Numbered from the stretch's first letter, positions 32,036 through 40,865 are shown. The stretch is DNA of 64,000 bases from DASRSS01 sp963799045 (GCA_963799045.1 CAWCVN010000001.1:868001-932000), one strand, 5' to 3'. Notes: generated from the letters alone by a model not told the origin. Numbers and translations: made by a program.

Positions 32036-32562
32036 CCGGCTGCGCTTCGACCTCGGCCAGCAGGCGGGCAAGTCGCCGCCGTGCCCGGTGCAGCCGGACC
32101 CGGAACGCCGCGCGGGTGCAGCCGAGCACCTGGGCTGACTCAGCGGCGGTGAGCTGATCCCATTCGGTCAGCCGCAGCGCCTCCTGCTCCGCCGAGGGCA
32201 GGGCCGCGAGCACGGATCGAACGTGCAGCACGTCGGTGGCGACCTCGGCGGGGTCGGGGGCGCTCCGCTGCACTGTGGCGTCTCCGCCGACACGCGAGGC
32301 CAGCCGGTCACGGCGCAGTGCGGAGCGTCGTTCGTTTGGCAATCACGTTGTGGGCAACGCCGACCAGCCACAGCCGGGCGTCAACGGGCGAGTGCTCCCC
32401 GCGACGGCGCCAGGCGACCAGCATCACGTCGGCCACGACGTCGGGTGCGGCATCGAGGCCGACCCGGCGCGTGGCGAATCGCAGCAGGTCGTCGTGGTTG
32501 GCGGCGAACAGGGCTTCGAAGGCCTCGACCTCGTCTCCAGCTTCGCCTGCCACACCCACCAC
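32013..32562 (-). CDS. ECF-type RNA polymerase sigma factor (one frame break)
   Basis: Alternative sigma factor. Region 2 is seen as FEALFAANHDDLLRFATRRV and DVVADVMLVAWRRRGEH; region 4 as LPSAEQEALRLTEWDQLTAA and VLGCTRAAFRVRLHRARRRL. They are joined by removing one A in AAA near 32337, which gives VGVAHNVIANERRSALRRD, a typical end of region 2. GTG codons at 32562, 32559 and 32553 are all possible starts. The C-terminal limit is uncertain because the frame stays open into the next gene. The promoter it reads is unknown. In related genomes bldD often occupies this place. Confidence 0.78.
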
Positions 32563-32594
32563 CTGTCCGGCACAGCCCTGGGCGTTACACCCTA

Positions 32595-32711
32595 CGGCCC
32601 CGCCGAGTGGCGCCATTCTCCGTCGAGTGGCGCGAAGTTTCGCGCCACTCGGCACCGTAACGCGCCACTCGGCGGAGGTGTTCGGCTGAGGTGTTCAGCT
32701 GAGGTGTTCAG
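32595..32711. repeat. Palindromic repeat, copy 2
   Basis: Second copy of the element at 30956-31065, upstream of the sigma gene. It has the same order of parts. The central palindrome is longer here, CGAGTGGCGCGAA/TTCGCGCCACTCG (13 bp), and the GAGGTGTTC unit at its right end is present three times. The two copies in direct orientation enclose the sigma unit and reach into the nusB end. Confidence 0.8.
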
Positions 32712-33124
32712 CTCGGGGTGACGAGCAGCTCCCGATCGCGCAGCACCCGCGCCAGGATGCCGTTGACGAAGCGCGGCGACTCGTCGGTCGACAGGGACTT
32801 GACCAGCTCCACGGCCTCGTCGATCGCGACGGCATCCGGGACGTCCGGGCGCCAGAGCAGCTCGTAGACGCCCAGCCGAAGCACCGCCCGGTCCACGCCG
32901 GGCATGCGGGCAACCGTCCAGCCCTCGGCGTAGCGGTCGAGGATCTCGTCGATGCGCGAGCGGTTGGCTGCGATGCCCTCGACGAGTTCGACGGTGTACG
33001 GGTTCACCGGCGGATCGCCCAGCGCCAGCCGCTCGGCCAGCGTGGTGACGGCCGGAACCGTGCGCAGGTCGGACTCGTACAGGACATCGACGGCGCGCTT
33101 GCGTGCCTTGGTGCGGGCGCTCAC
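32708..33124 (-). CDS. nusB: Transcription antitermination protein NusB
   Basis: RNA-binding protein needed for rRNA antitermination. 138 residues; opens SARTKARKRAVDVLYESDLR and has the helical core DEILDRYAEGWTVARMPGVD, RAVLRLGVYELLWRPDVPDA and AIDEAVELVKSLSTDESPRF. GTG start at 33124 is 4 bases after the efp stop, so the two are translated from one message. The last four bases overlap the end of the palindromic repeat. Confidence 0.96.
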   Translation of the reverse strand: MSARTKARKRAVDVLYESDLRTVPAVTTLAERLALGDPPVNPYTVELVEGIAANRSRIDEILDRYAEGWTVARMPGVDRAVLRLGVYELLWRPDVPDAVAIDEAVELVKSLSTDESPRFVNGILARVLRDRELLVTPS

Positions 33125-33128
33125 TCGC

Positions 33129-33692
33129 TCAACTGCTGACGCGACCGAGGTAGCGACCGTCGCGGGTGTCGACCTTGACCTTCTCGCCGGTCGAGACGAA
33201 CAGCGGGACCTGGATCTCGGCACCGGTTTCGAGCGTGGCGGGCTTCGTGCCGCCGGTCGAGCGGTCGCCCTGCAGGCCCGGGTCGGTGTGGCTGATCACC
33301 AGCTCGACGCTGGTGGGCAGCTCGATGTACAGCGGCGCACCCTCGTGCACGGCCACGACCGCCTCGGCGTTGTCGAGCAGGAAGTTGGCGGCGTCGCCCA
33401 CCGTCTCGGCCGGCACGTGGATCTGGTCGAAGGTCTCGCCGTCCATGAAGACGAAGTCGCTGCCCTCCTTGTACAGGTAGGTCATAGACCGCTTGTCGAC
33501 GGTCGCGGTGTCCACCTTCGTCCCGGCGTTGAACGTCTTGTCGACCACCTTGCCCGACAGCACGTTCTTCAGCGTGGTGCGGACGAACGCACCGCCCTTG
33601 CCGGGCTTGACGTGCTGGAACTCGACGACGGTCCACAGCTGGCCGTCCAGGTTCAGGACGAGGCCGTTCTTGAGGTCATTGGTGGTTGCCAC
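33129..33692 (-). CDS. efp: Elongation factor P
   Basis: Relieves ribosome stalling at proline runs. Full length at 187 residues: ATTNDLKNGLVLNLDGQLWT, the tip loop PGKGGAFVRTTLKNVLSGKV (the lysine at PGKGG is the residue modified in some species) and the C-terminal ETGAEIQVPLFVSTGEKVKV. GTG start at 33692. Divergent from the MFS gene by 52 bases. It heads the short efp-nusB unit. Confidence 0.97.
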   Translation of the reverse strand: MATTNDLKNGLVLNLDGQLWTVVEFQHVKPGKGGAFVRTTLKNVLSGKVVDKTFNAGTKVDTATVDKRSMTYLYKEGSDFVFMDGETFDQIHVPAETVGDAANFLLDNAEAVVAVHEGAPLYIELPTSVELVISHTDPGLQGDRSTGGTKPATLETGAEIQVPLFVSTGEKVKVDTRDGRYLGRVSS

Positions 33693-33744
33693 GGCGGCGA
33701 GTCTAGTTGACCGGCGAGTCGGCGCTTCGGGCTAGTCTGCCCGC

Positions 33745-35301
33745 GTGAGCGCGCCGGCAGACTCCAGCGCTGCGGTCGGCTTCCGGTCCGACCGCGGATC
33801 GGTACTGGTCGCGGTGATGCTCGCCACCGGCCTGGTGGCGCTCGACAGCACGATCATCGCCACCGCGGTGCCCTCGGTGGTCTCCGACCTGGGCGGGTTC
33901 GCGCAGTACCCGTGGCTGTTCTCGATCTACCTGCTCACCCAGGCGGTCACCGTGCCGCTGTACGGCAAGTTCGCCGACGTCCTCGGCCGCAAGCCGGTGA
34001 TGTTCTTCGGCATCGGCGTCTTCCTGCTCGGCTCGGTGCTGTGCGGGTTCGCCTGGAGCATGATCTCGCTGATCGCGTTCCGGGCGCTGCAGGGCATCGG
34101 CGCCGGGGCGGTGCTGCCGATCAGCGTGACGATCATCGGTGACATCTACAGCGTCGCCGAGCGGGCGAAGGTGCAGGGTTACACCGCCAGCGTGTGGGGC
34201 GCGGCCTCGGTGCTCGGCCCGACCCTCGGCGGCTTCTTCTCGCAGTACCTGACCTGGCGGTGGATCTTCTTCGTCAACGTGCCGGTCGGGATCCTCGCCG
34301 TGTGGATGCTCGCGACGCACCTGCACGAGGACGTCACCCGGCGCCGCCACCGGATCGACTACGCCGGTGCGTCCGTGCTCACGCTCGGCTGCACGCTGCT
34401 GATCCTCGGCCTGCTCGAGGGCGGGGTCCAGTGGGCGTGGACGTCGGCGGCCGGCATCGCGGTGTTCGCCGGGGCCGGGGCCGCCCTGATCGCGTTCGTC
34501 CTCGTCGAACTGCGCGCGGCCGAGCCGGTGCTGCCGATGTGGGTCTTCCGGCACCGCACGCTGGTGGGCGGGAACCTGGCCGCGCTGGTGGTCGGCGCGG
34601 TGTTGATCGCGCTCAGCTCCTACGTGCCCAGCTTCGCCCAGGGGGTGCTCGGCACGGGTCCGGTCGTCGCGGGCTTCACCCTCGCGGCCATGAGTGTCGG
34701 CTGGCCGATCGCGTCGACGCTGTCCGGGCGCGCGTACATGCGCATCGGCTTCCGCGACACCGCGCTCGGCGGGAGCGCCCTGCTGCTGGTCGGCGCCGTG
34801 CTGTGCGCCCTGCTGGTCCAGCACACCCACCTGCTCGACGTGGCCGGTGTGTGCTTCGTCGTCGGCGCCGGCCTCGGCCTGGTGTCGACCCCGGTGCTGG
34901 TCGCACTGCAGTCGGTGGTCGGCTGGGACCGGCGCGGGGTCGTCACCGGCACCAACATGTTCTTCCGGTCGATGGGCAGCGCGATCGGTGCCGCCGTCTA
35001 CGGTGCGATTGCCAACACCGCGTTGTCGCACCGCTACGCCCATCCGCCGCCGGGCCTGCGCGGTCGGCTGCCGCACAGCGTCGACGTGACGAGCCTCGTT
35101 CTCGGTGGCCACCTGGACTCCGAGCCGGGAGCGGTCGCCGCCTACATCCGGCGCAGCCTGTTCGCCGCCACCCACCTGGTGTTCCTCGCGCTGATCGTGA
35201 CGGCGGCGCTGGCCGTGCTCGCGGTGGCGCTCATGCCGCGCCGGACCCGGGAGTTGCCGGTCACGCCGAGCGCCACCGCGAAGGAGCCGTCCGTAGGCTG
35301 A
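33745..35301 (+). CDS. MFS transporter, DHA2 (EmrB/QacA) family
   Basis: Second 14-helix drug transporter of the window, 518 residues. Helix 1 carries LVALDSTIIATAVPSVVSDL, the DHA2 signature with the membrane aspartate. GKFADVLGRKPVMFFG is motif A, and WGAASVLGPTLGGFFSQ is motif C of exporters. It is related to the 1870 protein in family only; the two differ along most of their length. GTG start at 33745. Seven bases after its stop begins the crotonase gene, so the pair is likely one operon. Substrate unknown. Confidence 0.9.
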   Translation: MSAPADSSAAVGFRSDRGSVLVAVMLATGLVALDSTIIATAVPSVVSDLGGFAQYPWLFSIYLLTQAVTVPLYGKFADVLGRKPVMFFGIGVFLLGSVLCGFAWSMISLIAFRALQGIGAGAVLPISVTIIGDIYSVAERAKVQGYTASVWGAASVLGPTLGGFFSQYLTWRWIFFVNVPVGILAVWMLATHLHEDVTRRRHRIDYAGASVLTLGCTLLILGLLEGGVQWAWTSAAGIAVFAGAGAALIAFVLVELRAAEPVLPMWVFRHRTLVGGNLAALVVGAVLIALSSYVPSFAQGVLGTGPVVAGFTLAAMSVGWPIASTLSGRAYMRIGFRDTALGGSALLLVGAVLCALLVQHTHLLDVAGVCFVVGAGLGLVSTPVLVALQSVVGWDRRGVVTGTNMFFRSMGSAIGAAVYGAIANTALSHRYAHPPPGLRGRLPHSVDVTSLVLGGHLDSEPGAVAAYIRRSLFAATHLVFLALIVTAALAVLAVALMPRRTRELPVTPSATAKEPSVG

Positions 35302-35307
35302 GCAGTC

Positions 35308-36144
35308 ATGGACGAGTCAGCGGTGGACGAGTCAGCGGTGGACGAGCGGGTACGGGTCGAGGTCAGGGATCAGGTCGCCCACGTCGCGTTGGCGCGCCCG
35401 GACAAGTACAACGGGCTGGACATGCCGATGATGCGCGCGCTCGCGACGACGGCCAGGCGACTGCGCGGCGATCGTGACATCCGGGCGGTGATCCTCTCCG
35501 GTGACGGACCGGCGTTCTGCGCGGGTCTGGACTTCGCCAGCGTCGGCAAGAACCGGCGCGAGTTCCTGCTGTCCGGGCTGAAGCTGCCCGGCCAGCTCAA
35601 CCTGTTCCAGAAGGCCTGCTGGAACTGGCGCGAGCTGCCGGTGCCGGTGATCGCGGTGCTGCACGGGCACTGCTACGGCGGAGGCATGCAGTTGGCACTG
35701 GCCGCCGACTTCCGCATCGCGACGGCCGACTGCCAGCTATCGATCATGGAGGCCAAGTGGGGGCTGATCCCGGACATGACCGGCTCGGTCACGCTGCGCG
35801 AGCTGGTGCCGATGGACGTCGCCAAGCGGCTGACGATGACGGCCGAGACCTTCGCCGGAGAGCGAGCGCTGCAGCTGGGGCTGGTGACCGAGGTCGCCGA
35901 CGACCAGGCCGCGGCCACGAAGGCGGCCGAGGCGCTGGCCGCCGAACTGCTGGCCCGATCCCCCGACGCGATCGCGGCCACCAAGACCCTCCTGCACCGC
36001 ACCTGGAGCCGCGCGCCGCGCTGGGCGTTCTGGACCGAGACGGTGCTGCAGTCGCGGCTGCTGGCCGGCGCCAACCACAAGATCGCCCGCAGGGCCAATC
36101 AGGCCCGCGAGCTGCCCAAGTACATCCGCAGGAGCCTGGGCTGA
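35308..36144 (+). CDS. Enoyl-CoA hydratase/isomerase (crotonase) family protein
   Basis: A 278-residue CoA-binding enzyme. The oxyanion-hole segments are AVILSGDGPAFCAGLDFASV and VIAVLHGHCYGGGMQLALAA; the active-site region is MEAKWGLIPDMTGSVTLREL, with an acidic residue suitable for hydratase or isomerase chemistry. The C-terminal helix is RRANQARELPKYIRRSLG. Exact substrate is unknown. The N-terminus begins with a duplicated DESAV and is probably disordered. ATG 35308, directly after the MFS gene. Confidence 0.88.
   Translation: MDESAVDESAVDERVRVEVRDQVAHVALARPDKYNGLDMPMMRALATTARRLRGDRDIRAVILSGDGPAFCAGLDFASVGKNRREFLLSGLKLPGQLNLFQKACWNWRELPVPVIAVLHGHCYGGGMQLALAADFRIATADCQLSIMEAKWGLIPDMTGSVTLRELVPMDVAKRLTMTAETFAGERALQLGLVTEVADDQAAATKAAEALAAELLARSPDAIAATKTLLHRTWSRAPRWAFWTETVLQSRLLAGANHKIARRANQARELPKYIRRSLG
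35311..35346. repeat. 15-bp tandem repeat at the start of the crotonase gene
   Basis: GACGAGTCAGCGGTG occurs twice in a row (35311-35325 and 35326-35340) followed by GACGAG, coding DESAVDESAVDE right after the start codon. It keeps the frame. ATG is present only once. Confidence 0.8.
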
Positions 36145-36167
36145 TCCATGCGGCGCGTCGCGCCGCT

Positions 36168-36224
36168 GCGTGATCAAAGTAGCGGTTGCGTCGCTATTCA
36201 ACCGCCCAGCTACTTCGATCACGC
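36168..36224. terminator. Long hairpin between convergent crotonase and hotdog genes
   Basis: GCGTGATCAAAGTAGC (36168-36183) pairs with 36209-36224 with one G-U type mismatch, and inside it GGTTG (36184-36188) pairs with CAACC (36199-36203), giving about 21 paired bases. A further GC palindrome (CGGCGCG/CGCGCCG) lies at 36151-36165. The 122-base gap holds only these structures. Likely a two-way terminator; T/A runs are absent. Confidence 0.65.
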
Positions 36225-36266
36225 GCAACGGATTGCGCAAGCCCACGGGGCGTGGGGTGAGCCGGC

Positions 36267-36731
36267 TCAGCCGTTTCGTTCGCTCACGTGGAGGCGGATC
36301 GTGCCGGCGACGACGACCGTGCCGTCGGCGCGCTCGGCGTGCACCCGCACCGGCACCTCGCCCGCACGCTGCCAGTCCGCGGGATCGGTCTCGGCGACCG
36401 CCACCAGCGTCGAGTCGGCCATCGCGAGGTAATCCAGCTCCATGCCCTTGGGGATCCAGCGCAGGTGCGGCGGGATGCTGGCCTCGGCCAGCGCACCCAT
36501 CGCCATCTCCAGCCCGTTGGCGACGGCGATCACGTGCACGGTGCCGATGTGGTTGTACACACCCCACCACCTGCGCACCTTGACCTTGGCGTAGTTCGGG
36601 CGCAGCTCGAGCACGGTCGGCACGATGGTCAGGAAGTACGGCGCCTTGAGCGCGAAGGCGAGCGAGAACGCGCCGCGACCCAGCACCGGCACCCTCGTGG
36701 CCCGCTGGTACATATCCAGCACCTTGCTCAC
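36267..36731 (-). CDS. DUF4442 hotdog-fold protein, thioesterase-like
   Basis: 154 residues resembling DUF4442 proteins, which have the hotdog fold of acyl-CoA thioesterases. Recognisable parts are APYFLTIVPTVLELRPNYAK, VKVRRWWGVYNHIGTVHVIA and ANGLEMAMGALAEASIPPHL. No catalytic assignment can be made safely. GTG start at 36731 overlaps the stop of the nucleotidyltransferase gene by four bases, so the two are coupled. Facing it across the hairpin is the crotonase gene; both may act on acyl-CoA, but this is inference. Confidence 0.8.
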   Translation of the reverse strand: MSKVLDMYQRATRVPVLGRGAFSLAFALKAPYFLTIVPTVLELRPNYAKVKVRRWWGVYNHIGTVHVIAVANGLEMAMGALAEASIPPHLRWIPKGMELDYLAMADSTLVAVAETDPADWQRAGEVPVRVHAERADGTVVVAGTIRLHVSERNG

Positions 36732-37549
36732 GGTGTCTCCCTGTCCGCCAGATCGGTAAGCCGGCCGCTCACGTATGCGCGCAACGGGGTGTCCAATGTC
36801 GGCTGCGCATGCAGCCCGGCACGGTACAGCAGCTCGGCGAGGATGCGTGTCGCGGCAAGAACATCGGCGGATTCCGCGCGGGGATAGGTTCGCCGGATGT
36901 CGGGCGGAAGCCGCGGGTCAGGCACATCCAGCAGGCTGGTCAGCCCGAAGGCGGGATAGTCGACCTGCTCGCCGGCCGCCCAGAGCTGGAACACCCGGGT
37001 GCGTGCCCGATGCAGCTGCTCGCTCGCCTCGAGCACCGATCCCCGGACGAGGTACTTCACGACGTTGGCCAGTGCCTCCCAGCCGTCGAGCAACCACTGG
37101 CGCGGTTCCTCGGTTCTCGCCGTCATCACGCTCGGCACGAACGTGTCCCGCAGGCGGCCCGACCGGTCGAGCAGCGCGATCGCACCTGGCGCCCTGCCCG
37201 ACCGGAAGTCGGCGGGCACCACGACCAGGTCGAGCTGGCCGCCGTCGAAGTACTGCACCCAGTACCGCCGCTGGCCTTCCCACGGCTGCACTCCGATGTC
37301 GACGACATCGCCGAGCCCGCGCAGCAGCCGGCCGGTCTCCGCCTCGGTCGGCGGGTTCCCGAGGTAGCCGAGACCGAGGTCCAGGTCGGACAGCTCGTCG
37401 CCGCGGTCCTCGGCCACGGAGCAGCCCAGCTCCAGCCAGTCGAAGCGCGGATCGGCCTCGACGGCCGACACCAGCGCGCCCAGCAACCGGGCCTGTACCG
37501 GAAGCTTCGTCGCGAGATCGGCGATCCAGGCGCGTACGGCCTCGCTCAC
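36728..37549 (-). CDS. Nucleotidyltransferase-fold protein, aminoglycoside adenylyltransferase-like
   Basis: 273 residues. The N-terminal part shows a polymerase-beta-type motif: LELGCSVAEDRGDELSDLDL, that is G-[GS] followed by D-x-D (SDLDLGLGY), and a third acidic residue in GQLDLVVVPADF. The remainder is helical (QWLLDGWEALANVVKYLVRG), as in proteins like AadS or kanamycin nucleotidyltransferase. Whether it modifies a drug, tRNA or protein cannot be told. It ends overlapping the hotdog gene and begins 12 bases before the end of aroQ. Confidence 0.7.
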   Translation of the reverse strand: MSEAVRAWIADLATKLPVQARLLGALVSAVEADPRFDWLELGCSVAEDRGDELSDLDLGLGYLGNPPTEAETGRLLRGLGDVVDIGVQPWEGQRRYWVQYFDGGQLDLVVVPADFRSGRAPGAIALLDRSGRLRDTFVPSVMTARTEEPRQWLLDGWEALANVVKYLVRGSVLEASEQLHRARTRVFQLWAAGEQVDYPAFGLTSLLDVPDPRLPPDIRRTYPRAESADVLAATRILAELLYRAGLHAQPTLDTPLRAYVSGRLTDLADRETP

Positions 37550-37561
37550 GGCCCCGCGACC

Positions 37562-37996
37562 TCAGCCCGCGTGCGCGGACAGCCAGGACAGGGCGAGCAC
37601 GTAGCCCTCGACGCCCAGGCCGACGATGACCCCGGTCGCGTGCGCGGAGACGTAGCTGTGGTGGCGGAAACTCTCGCGCTTGTGGACGTTGCTGATGTGC
37701 ACCTCGATCAGCGGTGCGTTGAGCATGGCGCAGGCGTCACCCAAGGCCACCGAGGTGTGCGTGAGCGCGCCGGCGTTGAGCACGACCGGGACGGCGGAGT
37801 CGGCGGCCTCGTGCAGCCAGCCGAGCAGCTCGCCCTCGTGCTCACTCTGGCGCACCTGCACCTCGAGTCCCAGCTCCGCGCCGCCGCGCACGCACAGCGC
37901 CTCCAGCTCCGCGTAGCTGGTCGCGCCGTAGACGTCGGGCTCGCGAACCCCGAGCCGGCCGAGGTTGGGGCCGTTGAGCACCAGCACCGTCGTCAC
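37562..37996 (-). CDS. aroQ: 3-Dehydroquinate dehydratase, type II
   Basis: Third step of the shikimate pathway. 144 residues, the size of the dodecameric type II enzyme. Signatures: VLVLNGPNLGRLGVREPDVY at the start with the catalytic arginine and the lid tyrosine, VVLNAGALTHTSVALGDA, and EVHISNVHKRESFRHHSYVS with the catalytic histidine region. GTG start at 37996 overlaps the aroB stop (GTGA). Confidence 0.95.
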   Translation of the reverse strand: MTTVLVLNGPNLGRLGVREPDVYGATSYAELEALCVRGGAELGLEVQVRQSEHEGELLGWLHEAADSAVPVVLNAGALTHTSVALGDACAMLNAPLIEVHISNVHKRESFRHHSYVSAHATGVIVGLGVEGYVLALSWLSAHAG

Positions 37997-39079
37997 CGGG
38001 ACACCTCCGCGTAGGCCGCTTCGAGCAGGTCGGGGTCGGGGTCGTCGACGCCGACCGGGTGGGCCAGCCCGTCGAGGACGATGAACCGGATGCGGTTGCC
38101 GCGGGCCTTCTTGTCCACCCGCATCGTCGCCAGCAACTCCGCGAACGCGCCGGCGCGGTAGGCCGTCGGCAACCCGAGCGAATCGAGTATCGCCCGGTGC
38201 CGCGCGGCCGTCGCCGTGTCCAGCCGGCCCAGCAGCCGGCCGAGCGTCGCCGCGTAGACCAGACCGACGGAGATCGCGGCGCCGTGCCGCCAGCGGTAGC
38301 GCTCGGCCCGCTCGATCGCGTGCCCGAGGGTGTGGCCGTAGTTGAGGATCTCGCGGCGGCCCTGCTCGGTGAGGTCCTCCGAGACCACCTCGGCCTTGAT
38401 CCGCACCGAGCGCTCGATCAGCTCGGCCTCGGCCGCGTTGCCGGGCTTGCCTGCCGCGGCCGGGTCGGCCTCGATCAGTTCGAGGATCGCCGGATCGGCG
38501 ATGAACCCGCACTTGACGACCTCGGCCAGGCCGGCGACATAGTCGTCCTGCGGCAGCGTCGCCAGCACATCGAGGTCGCACACCACGCCGGCCGGCGGGT
38601 GGAACGCGCCGACCAGGTTCTTGCCGCGGGCGGTGTTGATCGCGGTCTTGCCGCCGACGGCCGCGTCGACCATCCCGGCCAGGGTGGTGGGCACCTGCAC
38701 CACCCGCACGCCGCGCAGCCAGGCCGCCGCGACCCAGCCGGCAAGATCGGTGGTGGCGCCGCCGCCGAGGCCGACGACCGCGTCGGATCGCGTGAAGCCG
38801 GCGTCGCCGAGCAGGTCCCAGCACGAGCCGGCCACCTCGAGGCGCTTGGCGTCCTCGCCGTCGGGCACCTCGACGAGCCGGCTGTCGAGGCCGCGCGCGG
38901 CCAGATCGGTGCGCATCGACTCGGCGAGCCTGCGCAGCGTCGGTGGGTGGATCACCGCCACCCGGAGGCGCTCCGGGCAGCATCCCGACGACCGCGCCCA
39001 GCAGGCCCCGGCCGACGAGCACGTCATAGCCCGCCGCCCGCGCCGGCGACCGGGATCCGCGTGGCCGGCCGTCGGTCAC
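37993..39079 (-). CDS. aroB: 3-Dehydroquinate synthase (frame break near the N-terminus)
   Basis: Second shikimate step; an NAD- and metal-dependent cyclase. The core is clean: DAVVGLGGGATTDLAGWVAA (NAD loop), VPTTLAGMVDAAVGGKTAIN, and the metal ligands in EVVKCGFIAD, LNYGHTLGHAIE and RHGAAISVGL. Near 38972 an extra C separates YDVLVGRGLLG from PERLRVAVIHPPTLRRL. At 39040-39070 another frame spells ATRIPVAGAGG, the usual opening, so two more compensating indels are likely there. Start GTG 39079, 8 bases after the aroK stop. Confidence 0.9.
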
Positions 39080-39086
39080 GCCGCGC

Positions 39087-39609
39087 TCACGGTGGGCAGC
39101 CTTCTCGTGCAGGCGCGCGGCCAGCGGTCGCGGCGACCTGCCCGGCCGTGCGTTGGTCGGTCTCGACGATCATCGTCGCGAGTTCGGCGAAGATCGGCTC
39201 GCGCTCGGCGGCGAGCGCCTGCAGCCGGGACGGTGGGTCGTCGCGCAGGAATGGCCGGTTGCTCGCGTCTCCGACGCGAGCCAGCAGCGTCGGCGCCGAC
39301 GCCTGAAGCAAGATCACCTCGACGCGCGCCTGCACCAGCGCCGCGCGGGTGCGCGGTGTCATCACGGCCCCGCCGCCCAACGCGAGCACGCCGTCGAAGT
39401 CGAGCAGTGCACGATCGATGGCGTCGGCTTCGAGTCGCGGAAGGCGCTCTCGCCGTCGGTGTCGATGAGCTCCGCGACCGAACGGCCCGTGCGGACTCCA
39501 CCAACCCGTCCGAGTCGGCGAAACCGACGGCCAGGATCTTCGCCAGCCGCTTGCCCGTCGTGCTCTTGCCCGTTCCCGGCAAGCCGATGAGAACCGCGCG
39601 GGGAGTCAT
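39087..39609 (-). CDS. aroK: Shikimate kinase (two frame breaks)
   Basis: Phosphorylates shikimate. Begins PRAVLIGLPGTGKSTTGKRL (P-loop) and FADSDGLVE. One extra base near 39500 hides RTGRSVAELIDTDGESAFRD, and one missing base near 39432 precedes EADAIDRALLDFDGVLALGG; the shikimate-binding GGGAVMTPRTRAAL follows. The last part is ASNRPFLRDDPPSRLQALAA with the lid arginine. Joined length is about 174 residues, as expected. Ends 8 bases before aroB. Confidence 0.9.
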
Positions 39610-39634
39610 CGATTCGATCCGCTTCGGCGGACCT

Positions 39635-39653
39635 CGCGAGCGCTCATCGCGTC
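39635..39653. repeat. 19-bp sequence shared with 15680-15698
   Basis: Exact second copy of CGCGAGCGCTCATCGCGTC, here in the 54-base gap between aroC and aroK. See the copy at the start of coaBC. Confidence 0.5.
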
Positions 39654-39663
39654 AAGATCACCC

Positions 39664-40865
39664 TCACTCTGCACTCACCCCTAGACCTCGTTCCCGCAAT
39701 CGTGCCAGGTAGGACCGCACGTTGCGGCCGGTTTCGGCGACCGAGTCGCCACCGAACTTCTCCAGCACCGCCTCGGCGAGCACCAGCGCCACCATCGCCT
39801 CGGCCACCACGCCGGCGGCGGGGACGGCGCACACGTCAGAGCGCTGGTTGATGGCGACGGCGGCTCCGCCGGTCTCGGTGTCGACGGTCTGCAGCGCCCG
39901 CGGGACGGTGGAGATCGGTTTCATCGCCGCGCGCACGCGAAGCACCTCGCCGGTCGTCATCCCGCCCTCGGTGCCGCCGGAACGCCCGGAGACGCGCCGG
40001 ATGGCCTCGTCCTCGCGCACGATCTCGTCGTGCGCCTGCGAGCCGCGAATGCGGGCCAGCTCGAAGCCGTCGCCGACCTCGACGCCCTTGATCGCCTGGA
40101 TGCCCATCAGTGCGGCCGCCAGCCGCGCGTCGAGGCGGCGGTCGCCCTGCACGTGGCTACCCAGACCCGGGGGGCGCCCCGTAGGCGAGGACCTCGACGA
40201 CGCCGCCCAGGGTGTCGCCGGCCTTCCTGGTCTCGTCGATCTCGGCGACCATCGCGGCGGAGGCCTGCGGGTCCAGGCAGCGGACCTCGGAGGCGTCGAC
40301 CTTCTCGGCATCGCCCGGACGCGGCATCACCCCGGCCGGTGCGGACACCGAGCCGATGGACACGACGTGGCTGACCACCTCGACGCCGGCCGCCTGCGCC
40401 AGGAAAGCCTTGGCGACGGCCCCCAGCGCCACCCGCGCCGCGGTCTCCCGGGCGCTGGCGCGCTCGAGGACGGGCCGGGCATCGGTGAGGTCGTACTTCT
40501 GCATACCGGCGAGGTCCGCGTGGCCGGGCCGCGGGCGGGTCAGCGGGGCGTTGCGGGCCTGGTCGGCCAGCGCGAGCCTCGTCGACGGGGTCCGCCGACA
40601 TGACCGTGGTCCATTTGGGCCACTCGGAGTTGCCGATCCGCACTGCGACGGGCCCGCCCATGCTCACGCCGTGCCGCACGCCGCCGGTGAGCTCCACCTC
40701 GTCCTGTTCGAACTTCATCCGGGCGCCCCGGCCGTAACCCAGCCGGCGGCGGGCCAGGTCGCGGCGCAGCTCCGCGGTGCCCACCCGCACGCCCGAGGGC
40801 AGCCCGTCGAGCACGGCGACCAGCGCGGGCCCGTGGGACTCGCCGGCAGTGATCCATCGCAGCAC
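39664..40865 (-). CDS. aroC: Chorismate synthase (two frame breaks)
   Basis: Makes chorismate, using reduced FMN. Signatures: LRWITAGESHGPALVAVLDG at the N-terminus, then GRGARMKFEQDEVELTGGVR and GNSEWPKWTTVMSADPVDE. One extra G near 40581 precedes LADQARNAPLTRPRPGHADL; one extra C in a run of six near 40174 precedes GSHVQGDRRLDARLAAALMG. The C-terminus has GGMTTGEVLRVRAAMKPIST and the AINQRSDVCAVPAAGVVAEA signature. Start GTG 40865. About 400 residues when joined. It follows zwf by 44 bases. Confidence 0.92.

Noticed and set aside
30956..32711. Insertion sequence with terminal inverted repeats
   Set aside because: The two elements are in direct, not inverted, orientation, and no transposase is present between them.
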